Position numbers and translations under genes: made by a program. This document shows positions 1-5,733 of a stretch of 10,869 nucleotides of DNA, piece by piece; the first letter of the stretch is position 1; every line of letters starts with the position of its first letter. The stretch covers positions 1 through 10,869 of the forward strand of contig CAAFVA010000079.1 of the NCBI GenBank assembly GCA_900766325.1, read 5' to 3'. The notes beneath the pieces are model-generated. The model searched no databases, was not told the origin of the DNA, and saw only the letters and a program-made list of their open reading frames with translations. The DNA comes from Bacilli bacterium (lineage in GTDB: Bacteria > Bacillota_I > Bacilli_A > RF39 > UBA660).

Positions 1-81
1 GATTTCAATTCTCACGTTGTTGGTATCGACGTTACAGCAAAAAGTACGATTACAATACCGATTAAGCAATATACTAATTAG
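1..81 (+). CDS. 3' end of an unidentified gene (partial)
   Basis: Frame 1 is open from the first base to a TAG at 79-81 and gives 26 C-terminal residues, rich in Val, Thr and Ile and ending in IPIKQYTN. The alternating hydrophobic/polar pattern suggests beta strand, but there is too little to assign a family. A hairpin with a T-tract follows 20 bp after the stop, which supports this being a true gene end. I do not recognise the protein. Confidence 0.55.
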   Translation, partial: DFNSHVVGIDVTAKSTITIPIKQYTN

Positions 82-101
82 CTTTACACGCTTTCTTTAT
101 T

Positions 102-131
102 AAAAAGATATTAATGTAAATATCTTTTTTT
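102..131 (+). terminator. Rho-independent terminator of the upstream partial gene
   Basis: A perfect 11-bp stem (AAAAAGATATT at 102-112 with AATATCTTTTT at 119-129) encloses a 6-nt loop and runs into a T-tract ending at 131. The stem is almost entirely A:T, so it is weaker than a GC-rich terminator. Its A-tract side makes it plausible in both directions. Confidence 0.65.
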
Positions 132-144
132 AATTACTTAAAAA

Positions 145-167
145 TGATAAAATATTTTAAGAGGTGG
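145..167 (+). promoter_or_regulatory. Extended -10 and ribosome binding site of the methyltransferase operon
   Basis: TGATAAAAT at 145-153 resembles an extended -10 (TGnTATAAT) without a convincing -35, because the -35 position falls in the T-tract of the preceding terminator. GAGGTGG at 161-167 is a ribosome binding site 5 nt before the TTG at 173. The predicted transcript start (about 160) would leave a very short leader, so the promoter call is tentative. The ribosome binding site decides the start codon: the GTG at 164 lies inside it. Confidence 0.35.
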
Positions 168-172
168 TAATC

Positions 173-1039
173 TTGAGATTAGCAAGCAACTGGAAGGATT
201 ATGAAATTCTTGATATGGCTGATGGTAGAAAATTAGAACGCTGGGGAAGTTACGTTTTAGATAGACCAGATCCTCAAATAATATGGAAAGATAAAACACA
301 CATAGAGTTATGGCAAAAGGCTGACGCCAAGTATTTTAGAAGTAATAAGGGCGGCGGTCACTGGGAAAACATAACTAACGTACCAGAGACCTGGCAAATA
401 AAATATAAGGATTTAATCTTTAATGTTAAACAAATGGGATTTAAACATACTGGTGTATTTCCAGAACAGGCGGTTAACTGGGACTACATGATTGATAAAA
501 TTAAAAATAGCAACAGAAAAATAAAGGTACTTAATTTATTTGCATATACCGGTGGGGCAACACTAGCATGTGCCTATGCAGGAGCGGACGTTGTTCACGT
601 GGACTCTTCTAAAGGAATGGTTTCGTGGGCTAAGGAAAACCTTCAATCATCTAATTTAACTGATAGATATGTTAGGTTTATCGTTGATGATTGCATTAAG
701 TTTGTACAAAGAGAAATAAGACGTGGTAATAAGTATGATGCTATTATAATGGATCCACCATCATACGGAAGAGGAGCAAATGGTGAGGTATGGGACATAG
801 AAGAAAGTCTTTATAAACTAGTTAAGTTGTGCTGTGAAGTATTAAGTGATAATCCATTATTTTTCTTAATTAATTCTTACACCACGGGAATGTCTTCCAA
901 AGTGTTAGAAAACTTACTTAGTCTAACGGTAGATAAAACGCATAAAGGAAAAGTATCATCAGGTGATGTAGGACTTCCAATGAAGGATGGCACACTTATT
1001 TTACCATGCGGTATATATGGTTTGTGGGAAGATGAATAA
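173..1039 (+). CDS. Class I SAM-dependent rRNA methyltransferase-like protein (RlmI/RlmK-like core)
   Basis: Predicted to transfer a methyl group from S-adenosylmethionine, most likely to rRNA in the cytoplasm. Residues below are counted from the TTG at 173 (288 aa). The Rossmann-fold SAM site is clear: motif I LNLFAYTGGAT at about 120-130, the acidic end of strand 2 in VDSSKG near 143, VDDC near 171, and the catalytic-type DPPSYG at about 194-199. This is the pattern of the RlmI/RlmK and PF10672 methyltransferases. The N-terminal 100 residues are not an obvious PUA domain, so it resembles the shorter Firmicute members. The reading frame also offers GTG at 164, but that codon is inside the ribosome binding site, so TTG at 173 is preferred. 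The 3' end overlaps the pseudouridine synthase start by 8 bp, implying translational coupling. The exact target nucleotide cannot be read from the sequence. Confidence 0.82.
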   Translation: MRLASNWKDYEILDMADGRKLERWGSYVLDRPDPQIIWKDKTHIELWQKADAKYFRSNKGGGHWENITNVPETWQIKYKDLIFNVKQMGFKHTGVFPEQAVNWDYMIDKIKNSNRKIKVLNLFAYTGGATLACAYAGADVVHVDSSKGMVSWAKENLQSSNLTDRYVRFIVDDCIKFVQREIRRGNKYDAIIMDPPSYGRGANGEVWDIEESLYKLVKLCCEVLSDNPLFFLINSYTTGMSSKVLENLLSLTVDKTHKGKVSSGDVGLPMKDGTLILPCGIYGLWEDE

Positions 1040-1709
1040 TTTAAACGTTTTATATGAAGATAATCAAATAATAGTTGTAGAAAAGCCGGTAAATGTTTTA
1101 TCGCAAAGTGATATAACCGGGGATAAAGATTTACTTACCATGGTAAAAGGGTATGTAAAAGAAAAATATAATAAGCCTGGTAACGTTTATATTGGACTTG
1201 TTCATAGGCTTGATAGACCAGTGGGTGGAATAATGGTTTTTGCGCGTACTTCTAAGGCTGCTAAAAGACTAAATGAACAAATTAAAAATCATACGTTTAA
1301 CAAAACTTATGTTGCAATACTTGATGGCGTTTTAAAAAAGACTAAAGATGAATTAGTTAATTATTTATATAAAGATTCTAAAACGGGTAAAAGTAAAGTG
1401 GTTGATAAAGACTTTGAAGGTGCTAAATTATCAAAACTTACTTATGAAGTAGTAGGTTATTATAAAGATAAAACAATTGTTAAAATAAACTTAATAACAG
1501 GTCGTCATCACCAAATAAGGTTACAATTTAAAGATATAGGATATCCGTTGCTTGGAGATTCATTGTATGGTAAAAAAGATAATGAAGGGATAAGACTTTA
1601 TGCTTATAAGTTAGAGTTTAATCATACCGTTACTAAAGAAAAATTGACCTTTAAATTATTACCAAAATGGAAGGAGATAGAAAATGAAACAATTATACAT
1701 AGATTTTGA
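1032..1709 (+). CDS. RluA-family RNA pseudouridine synthase
   Basis: Converts specific uridines in rRNA or tRNA to pseudouridine in the cytoplasm. The protein (225 aa) carries the RluA-family catalytic motif HRLDRPVGG at 58-66, with Asp61 the expected nucleophile, followed by the conserved MVFARTSKAAKRLN. The second signature, TGRHHQIRLQF, matches the family TGRxHQIR motif, and a YPLLGDSLYG segment follows. There is no N-terminal S4 domain, so it belongs with the short RluA/TruC-like enzymes rather than RluD types. The ATG at 1032 is chosen because it overlaps the methyltransferase stop (ATGAATAA) and starts the conserved N-terminus (VLYEDNQIIVVEKP). An upstream in-frame ATG at 987 would add non-homologous residues inside the previous gene. 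It ends in TGA, showing TGA is a stop in this genome. Which uridine is modified is unknown. Confidence 0.9.
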   Translation: MNNLNVLYEDNQIIVVEKPVNVLSQSDITGDKDLLTMVKGYVKEKYNKPGNVYIGLVHRLDRPVGGIMVFARTSKAAKRLNEQIKNHTFNKTYVAILDGVLKKTKDELVNYLYKDSKTGKSKVVDKDFEGAKLSKLTYEVVGYYKDKTIVKINLITGRHHQIRLQFKDIGYPLLGDSLYGKKDNEGIRLYAYKLEFNHTVTKEKLTFKLLPKWKEIENETIIHRF

Positions 1710-2184
1710 TGGAGTTATACTAGATACTATATCAAAAACATATGAAGAGTTAGATAAGATGGGAATTGATAAAAAGGATGAAGAAAAAGTAAAAGAGTAT
1801 TTTAGAAATACTGATTGGAAAAAATTAATAGAAGAAACAGATCAAATAAATGACAGTATCAACGAAATAAAAAAAATATGTGCATCTAAGAAATTTAACG
1901 TGTACGTCTTAACACATATCAATTCTACTAACGAGATGATAGAAAAGATTAAATATTTACATAAATGGTTACCTCAAGTTACGATAGTCAGTGTACCAAA
2001 GGAAATACCTAAAACAGAGGTCGTTAACGCATCAGCGGCAATATTAATTGATGATTATTCTGGCAACATAAAAGAATGGCAGAAAAAGCTTGGTATTGGA
2101 ATTAAGTTTGTTAAGGAACTAGAAGGTAGTGACTATCCTGAAATCACGCATTTATCTGAAGTTATAGACATGTTTAATCAATAG
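1684..2184 (+). CDS. HAD-superfamily phosphatase, 5'(3')-nucleotidase-like
   Basis: A 166-residue HAD-fold hydrolase. Motif I is DFDGVILDT with Asp7 (nucleophile) and Asp9 (acid/base). Motif II is the Thr in VLTHIN (Thr77). A motif III lysine is likely Lys106 or Lys110 in VPKEIPK. Motif IV is the acidic pair in ILIDDYSGNIKEW (Asp123/Asp124). The short helical cap between residues 15 and 70 and the LIDD...N...W pattern resemble the C1-capped 5'(3')-deoxyribonucleotidases (NT5C type), so dephosphorylation of a nucleotide or similar small phosphate ester is the best guess. The start is set by AAGGAG at 1671-1676, 7 nt before the ATG. The gene overlaps the pseudouridine synthase by 26 bp in another frame and is probably its operon partner. 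The substrate is inferred from fold class only. Confidence 0.75.
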   Translation: MKQLYIDFDGVILDTISKTYEELDKMGIDKKDEEKVKEYFRNTDWKKLIEETDQINDSINEIKKICASKKFNVYVLTHINSTNEMIEKIKYLHKWLPQVTIVSVPKEIPKTEVVNASAAILIDDYSGNIKEWQKKLGIGIKFVKELEGSDYPEITHLSEVIDMFNQ

Positions 2185-2188
2185 ATAC

Positions 2189-2210
2189 AAAGAATAATAA
2201 TCCTCTTTTT
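2189..2210 (+). terminator. Weak possible terminator after the RNA-modification operon
   Basis: AAAGA at 2189-2193 can pair with TCTTT at 2204-2208 and lies next to a run of T. Five mostly A:T pairs is marginal. It is listed because it sits directly after the operon stop and before the separate spoVS promoter. Confidence 0.22.
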
Positions 2211-2218
2211 TTCATAAC

Positions 2219-2265
2219 TTTAGTCTTAATTTAATATATTTATAATGACTAAAATATTAAGGAGG
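2219..2265 (+). promoter_or_regulatory. spoVS promoter region with flanking inverted repeat and strong ribosome binding site
   Basis: TATAAT at 2241-2246 is a perfect -10; no good -35 lies at the expected distance (CTTTAG at 2218). The inverted repeat TTTAGTC (2219-2225) and GACTAAA (2247-2253) places one arm over the -35 position and the other at the expected transcript start. This fits either an operator for an unknown regulator or a hairpin spanning the promoter. AAGGAGG at 2259-2265 is the ribosome binding site, 8 nt before the ATG. The poor -35 would fit activator dependence, which is inference. Confidence 0.5.
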
Positions 2266-2273
2266 AAATAAAC

Positions 2274-2534
2274 ATGGAAACACTTAAAGTTTCGTCAAAG
2301 TCAAATCCAAGTAGTGTGGCTGGAGCACTAGCTAACGTATTTAGAGAAAAGGGTACGGTTGAAATACAAGCAATTGGTGCGGGTGCTTTAAATCAAGCGA
2401 TTAAGGCTGTTGCCATAGCAAGGGGTTTTGTGGCACCATCGGGTAAAAATTTAGTTTGTATACCAGCCTTTACGGACATAGTAATAGAAGGCGAGGAGCG
2501 AACCGCGATTAAGTTAATCGTAGAAGCAAGATAA
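2274..2534 (+). CDS. spoVS: Stage V sporulation protein S (SpoVS)
   Basis: An 86-residue protein that is nearly identical over its whole length to Bacillus SpoVS as I remember it: METLKVSSKSNPSSVAGALA, the invariant IQAIGAGALNQAIKAVAIAR block at about 31-50, and the C-terminal PAFTDIVIEGEERTAIKL segment. The family is an Alba-like small fold. In Bacillus subtilis loss of SpoVS affects sporulation stage V and septation, but it is also kept in lineages that do not sporulate, so its presence does not prove endospore formation. Here it is monocistronic, with its own promoter and terminator, and lacks the rny/ymdB neighbourhood typical of Bacillus. The start is supported by AAGGAGG 8 nt upstream. 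Confidence 0.96.
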   Translation: METLKVSSKSNPSSVAGALANVFREKGTVEIQAIGAGALNQAIKAVAIARGFVAPSGKNLVCIPAFTDIVIEGEERTAIKLIVEAR

Positions 2535-2552
2535 GCTTCTTTTTTCTTTTTT
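2522..2552 (+). terminator. spoVS terminator overlapping the stop codon
   Basis: AGAAGC (2522-2527) pairs perfectly with GCTTCT (2535-2540) around a 7-nt loop that contains the TAA stop (2532-2534), followed by a long T-rich tract to 2552. The left arm therefore lies in the last codons of spoVS. Confidence 0.75.
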
Positions 2553-2553
2553 G

Positions 2554-2582
2554 TTGACGTACGCTATAAAGTACGTTATAAT
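2554..2582 (+). promoter_or_regulatory. Toxin-antitoxin promoter with YefM-type operator in the -35/-10 spacer
   Basis: TTGACG (2554-2559), a 17-bp spacer and TATAAT (2577-2582) form a near-consensus housekeeping promoter. An inverted repeat, ACGTAC (2557-2562) and GTACGT (2571-2576), overlaps the -35 and fills the spacer up to the -10. Its two GTAC cores (2559-2562 and 2571-2574) are centred exactly 12 bp apart. YefM-type antitoxins bind paired palindromes with TGTACA cores at 12 bp spacing, so autorepression of the operon is the natural reading. The promoter starts just after the spoVS terminator T-tract. Confidence 0.8.
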
Positions 2583-2605
2583 AATCATAGAAAGTGGTGA
2601 TACTT

Positions 2606-2863
2606 ATGAAAGAATATAAAATAACTGATGCTAGAGCAAATCTTTATGGTATAGTAAGCGATGTTAATGTGGCTTATAACCCGGTTAAAATAGTTAATAC
2701 TAAGGGAGAAAATGCTGTAATAATATCAGAAAAAGATTGGAATAGCATTCAGGAAACACTTTATTTACAAAGTATACCTGGATATATGAAAGACATACTT
2801 AATATTGCTGAAAAAGAAGATTGGGAACATGCAAAAAAATATGACCCTAATGAGAAGTGGTAA
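2606..2863 (+). CDS. Type II antitoxin, YefM/Phd family
   Basis: An 85-residue antitoxin. The N-terminal half (YKITDARANLYGIVSDVN, then PVKIVNTKGENAVIISEKDW) is the Phd/YefM DNA-binding fold, comparable with the YefM pattern SYSEARQNL...ILITRQNGEACVLMSLEEY. The segment NSIQETLYL is the conserved YefM linker helix. The acidic, Trp-containing C-terminus (EKEDWEHAKKYDP) is the part expected to wrap the toxin. The preferred start is the ATG at 2606 behind GGTGA (2596-2600); two in-frame GTG codons at 2594 and 2597 lie in the ribosome binding site. It is followed 5 bp later by its YoeB-like toxin, antitoxin first as usual. Expected roles: neutralise the toxin and, with it, repress the promoter at 2554-2582. 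Confidence 0.9.
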   Translation: MKEYKITDARANLYGIVSDVNVAYNPVKIVNTKGENAVIISEKDWNSIQETLYLQSIPGYMKDILNIAEKEDWEHAKKYDPNEKW

Positions 2864-2868
2864 AATAT

Positions 2869-3138
2869 ATGTATAGTATAGTATTTTCAAAAAAAGCATT
2901 TAAAGATAGACAAAGATTAAAAAGAAGTAATTTGGAAGAAACAACTAAATTATTATTAAATAAGATTTCATTAGATCCTTTTTGTTATCCTCCTTCTTAC
3001 GAAAAACTCAGCATAAGGTCTAAAAATATATATTCAAGAAGAATAAATAGACAGCACAGGCTTGTATACATGGTAAACAGCGATAAAAAAGAAATATATA
3101 TAATTAGAATGTGGACGCACTATGAAAGCATAAAATAA
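2869..3138 (+). CDS. Type II mRNA-interferase toxin, Txe/YoeB family
   Basis: An 89-residue RelE-fold toxin predicted to cut mRNA in the ribosomal A site. The YoeB catalytic set is visible: Glu45 in SYEKL, Arg64 in the conserved SRRINRQHRLVY block, and the C-terminal His84-Tyr85 in MWTHYE. The DPFCYPPSYEKL segment before the catalytic Glu is usual for this family. All key residues are kept, so an active toxin is expected. The ATG at 2869 is chosen over the GTG at 2857, which overlaps the antitoxin and sits in the likely ribosome binding site (GAAGTGG). Transcription comes from the antitoxin promoter. A marginal hairpin (GAAAG 3124-3128 with CTTTC 3146-3150, then seven T) may end the operon. 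Confidence 0.92.
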   Translation: MYSIVFSKKAFKDRQRLKRSNLEETTKLLLNKISLDPFCYPPSYEKLSIRSKNIYSRRINRQHRLVYMVNSDKKEIYIIRMWTHYESIK

Positions 3139-3167
3139 TTGTTCACTTTCTTTTTTTGTGCTATAAT
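3139..3167 (+). promoter_or_regulatory. Extended -10 promoter of the GtrA-like gene
   Basis: TTGTTC (3139-3144), a 17-bp spacer and TATAAT (3162-3167) preceded by TGTGC give a full TRTGn extended -10, a common strong arrangement in Firmicutes. The seven-T tract just before the extended -10 is also the likely terminator tail of the toxin gene, so the two signals overlap. AGGAAG at 3184-3189 serves the ATG at 3195. Confidence 0.75.
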
Positions 3168-3194
3168 TCTATTTAGTTTAAAAAGGAAGTTATT

Positions 3195-3665
3195 ATGAGT
3201 ATTTTTAAGAAAGAAAAGAACGTATTTAAAAGAATATTTAAAAAGAAATCAAAATTAGAGAAGTTTTATTATAAAAACGAAGAGTTTATAAAATACTGTT
3301 TAATATCACTTGCGTGTACTGGTATTTTATACTTGGTGTTTTTCATCGTTGATTTAATAACTAATGGTAATTATTTATTAGCAAACTTTTTATCTTATAC
3401 GATTTCGTTTACCGTTTTGTTTTTTTGGGATCAAAAATTATTTAAATCAAGACCGTTAAGAAGAAGTAAACGCCTAGCACAAGTTACATCGTTTATAATT
3501 ATAAGGGTAATTGGTTTTCCAATTGATTCGTTAGTTTTATCGGTTTTAATTAATAAGTTTAACATGGGAAACATGAGTGCTAAAATACTTGGTTCATTAA
3601 TTATGTTTATGTATAATTATATAACTAATAAATTATTTGTTTTTAGGAAAAATAAATTACTTTAA
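3195..3665 (+). CDS. GtrA-like four-helix membrane protein
   Basis: A 156-residue integral membrane protein with a very basic N-terminal tail (residues 1-24, many Lys) and four predicted transmembrane helices at about 31-55, 59-79, 95-119 and 127-148. The spacing, the aromatic FFWDQKLF turn after helix 2 and the closing NYITNKLFVFRK match the GtrA family (PF04138), where each helix pair ends in an N-x-x-W/L-F-V-F style motif. GtrA proteins are thought to move or present polyprenyl-linked sugars for cell-surface glycan modification. No glycosyltransferase partner is adjacent, so the substrate is open. It has its own promoter and no clear terminator before the next one. Confidence 0.75.
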   Translation: MSIFKKEKNVFKRIFKKKSKLEKFYYKNEEFIKYCLISLACTGILYLVFFIVDLITNGNYLLANFLSYTISFTVLFFWDQKLFKSRPLRRSKRLAQVTSFIIIRVIGFPIDSLVLSVLINKFNMGNMSAKILGSLIMFMYNYITNKLFVFRKNKLL

Positions 3666-3679
3666 AATTATGTTCTTAA

Positions 3680-3726
3680 TTGACAACGGCTTTCTAAAAG
3701 TGATATTATTATCACATAATAGGAGG
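3680..3726 (+). promoter_or_regulatory. Promoter with a palindromic operator candidate over the -10
   Basis: TTGACA (3680-3685) is a perfect -35; TGATATTAT (3701-3709) gives an extended -10 TATTAT at 18 bp spacing. The perfect palindrome GTGATA-TTAT-TATCAC (3700-3715) covers the whole -10 and reaches the likely start point, as expected for a repressor site. AGGAGG at 3721-3726 is the ribosome binding site for the ATG at 3735. This promoter probably drives the cluster up to 7476. Confidence 0.72.
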
Positions 3727-3734
3727 CTTTTATT

Positions 3735-4508
3735 ATGGCTTTAAAACGTTATACTTTGTATTTTAAGGGACGTAATAAATATGGACATGAACATAACGTT
3801 CCAATAATATCATTAGATTTAAAAACGATGGATGAATATACCAGTAACTTTAATGGATACCTTGATTTATTTAATTCTTTTCCAGAAAGAGTAGTGAATT
3901 TCATTAAGGAAAATTTAAGTTACATGATAGAATTGAATAGTGAAGATGTATTAAGTAAGTGTATTTTTATTACGGATAATGATTTTAGTCCTTTAATGGA
4001 CGTTATTTTTAAAGCGGATGAAGATGTTTTAACAATTAGTGAGGAAGAACTAACAAAAAAAATAGTAAGCACAAAAATGAGCTTAAGTGAGTTTGAAAAC
4101 GCACTTTTAAAATCATCATTAAATAGACATAATAATAAGTATGAGTTTTTTAAATATTTATATGATGCGTATGTTAAAGATAAAAAAATTTCTTGTATGA
4201 TTGACGTATACGATGTTGCAAGGAAATTTCCTAATCTTTCGTTAGATGAGCTTATGATTGCGGCCATTGCAACTGATAAAGATAACATAATTATATTATG
4301 TAAAAAACTTGGACAACGTTTGGAATCAAGACGGAACTTAGCATTTAGGTTTAAGAATCTTTTTAGGTTGATGGGAAATGAAAATGTTAGAATAACGAAC
4401 GTAACAAGTAATCAAAATCATAACTTGAACGACAAAGAGTTATATGATAAAATTATCGTAATGTTTGATTCTTTTATGAAAAAATATGATAAAGAGTACC
4501 TTGATTAA
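3735..4508 (+). CDS. Uncharacterised protein, paralogue A of a tandem pair
   Basis: I do not recognise this 257-residue protein. It is soluble, Lys/Asp/Asn-rich, with no signal peptide or membrane segment. The N-terminus (about 4-30) looks like beta strands, followed by mainly helical sequence. Several blocks recur in the next gene in the same order: YTSNFNGYLDLF (35-46), VVNFIKENL (53-61), VIFKADEDVL (90-99) and FFKYLYDAY (138-146). This suggests an ancient duplication. The C-terminal 60 residues have no counterpart in the neighbour. ATG at 3735 is well supported by AGGAGG 8 nt upstream and a strong promoter. It is the first gene of a run with its paralogue, xerC and a Fic module. A cytoplasmic role is likely; no enzymatic motif is visible. 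Confidence 0.8.
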   Translation: MALKRYTLYFKGRNKYGHEHNVPIISLDLKTMDEYTSNFNGYLDLFNSFPERVVNFIKENLSYMIELNSEDVLSKCIFITDNDFSPLMDVIFKADEDVLTISEEELTKKIVSTKMSLSEFENALLKSSLNRHNNKYEFFKYLYDAYVKDKKISCMIDVYDVARKFPNLSLDELMIAAIATDKDNIIILCKKLGQRLESRRNLAFRFKNLFRLMGNENVRITNVTSNQNHNLNDKELYDKIIVMFDSFMKKYDKEYLD

Positions 4509-4535
4509 GTAAACGAAATTGTGGGGGATGGTAGT

Positions 4536-5699
4536 ATGAAACAAAAAAAGCAAAAGAAGTATGTTTTATCGGTTGATATAATAGTTGAGGGTAAAAAAGT
4601 AACGATTGGTCTTGCTGGTTATGATCTTGTTGCACTTCAGAAGTACACGGCATTTTGTAATGGACCAGAAGATTTGTTAAAGTTTATGCCAAACGATGAT
4701 GATTTTTCGGTTAGAAACTTTCTTTCTAAGCATTTAAGTTTACCACTTAATAAAGGTAACGACCCGTTTTCAATAAGAACCTCGGATTCTAAACAAGCTA
4801 AAAAACTAAGAATTATATATAAAGAAGATGTTGATGTTTTAATAGCGGGTAAAAAGAGTTTATCATCAAGGTTATATGAACTTGCTCGGTTATCAATTTA
4901 TGATTGCGTTAATAATAATATATCTGAAGAAAAAAAAGCTTTGTTAAAATACTTATATGATAAGTATTATGGAACATATCTAGATAAAGAAATACAAAAA
5001 GAAATAAATAAGCATTATAATATGGATTATGAATACGACGAAAGGTATAAAATTCCATATCATAATAGATGGATGTTTATTGCGCTTTCTCATAAGTGTG
5101 CTGAGGCACTTGTTTCTGATGCTTTTAAAGATGATCGTAAAAGAATAGAATTAGCATTTTTATTAAAAGATAAGACGGGAGATTTATTACCAACGATTAG
5201 TGAGGCACAAAAGGATACAATGATAGAAAAGTTAGATTTATCTCTTAGAAGCGGACGATCTTCACCTTTTTATATTAGATCTAGTATTAAACAAAGCGTT
5301 AGAAGATTTAATAATAAAATAGAGCCTAAAGAAAAACCAAGGGTGGCAGCTTCGGTAGTTACTGAACGTAATATCATTGAATATAATAAGTCGTATTTAA
5401 AAGAAAATTATGATTGTAAGTTAGAAGAAATTATTTTCTTAAGTGAAAAAATAGAAACCCTTAAATTAAGTTTAGAGACTTTACTGGGTGAAATAAGAAA
5501 TTTAGAAAGCCTTCTTAAAAGGGTAAATTTTCTAGAAAGTGACGAGTCAATAAAAAGCCGCTTAAGATTCTCTAGAGCTGAAGCTGATGCGGTAAAAAGG
5601 AAAATAATAGAATTAGAATACGTATTAAGTGAGTTAGAGACTGATAGGGCAATTTATAGCGACGCAGGATTTGTCGTTGAAAAAGATAAAGGTATGTAA
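4536..5699 (+). CDS. Uncharacterised coiled-coil protein, paralogue B of a tandem pair
   Basis: A 387-residue soluble protein I cannot assign. Residues 1-150 echo the preceding gene: YTAFCNGPEDLLKF (37-50), VRNFLSKHL (59-67), RIIYKEDVDVL (92-102) and LLKYLYDKY (136-144). Residues about 150-290 contain a Trp/Tyr/His-rich stretch (DERYKIPYHNRWMF) and basic segments (SIKQSVRRFNNK). Residues about 294-370 have heptad-like spacing of Leu/Ile with many Glu/Lys (LKLSLETLLGEIRNLESLL), a likely coiled coil for self- or partner assembly. The start is ATG 4536 behind GGGGGATGG (4523-4530); an in-frame GTG at 4521 lies beside and into that ribosome binding site. The gap from the previous gene is 27 bp with no promoter, so they are co-transcribed. 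The two products may act together, which is inference. Confidence 0.78.
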   Translation: MKQKKQKKYVLSVDIIVEGKKVTIGLAGYDLVALQKYTAFCNGPEDLLKFMPNDDDFSVRNFLSKHLSLPLNKGNDPFSIRTSDSKQAKKLRIIYKEDVDVLIAGKKSLSSRLYELARLSIYDCVNNNISEEKKALLKYLYDKYYGTYLDKEIQKEINKHYNMDYEYDERYKIPYHNRWMFIALSHKCAEALVSDAFKDDRKRIELAFLLKDKTGDLLPTISEAQKDTMIEKLDLSLRSGRSSPFYIRSSIKQSVRRFNNKIEPKEKPRVAASVVTERNIIEYNKSYLKENYDCKLEEIIFLSEKIETLKLSLETLLGEIRNLESLLKRVNFLESDESIKSRLRFSRAEADAVKRKIIELEYVLSELETDRAIYSDAGFVVEKDKGM

Positions 5700-5733
5700 T
5701 TTATACACGTTATGGTTATTTTAGGTGATAATT

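Noticed and set aside
81..172. Riboswitch or tRNA in the intergenic spaces
   Set aside because: The gaps are short and explained by terminators, promoters and ribosome binding sites; I saw no cloverleaf or known aptamer core.
1684..1760. Possible TGA-as-tryptophan reading (mycoplasma code) through the pseudouridine synthase stop
   Set aside because: Trp is TGG throughout, no solid gene has an internal TGA, and the read-through would extend past the normal family C-terminus.
3920..4288. A 122-codon minus-strand open frame opposite paralogue A
   Set aside because: It is antisense to a well-supported gene, Ser/Leu/Ile-rich as expected from the complement of Lys/Asp-rich codons, and has no ribosome binding site.
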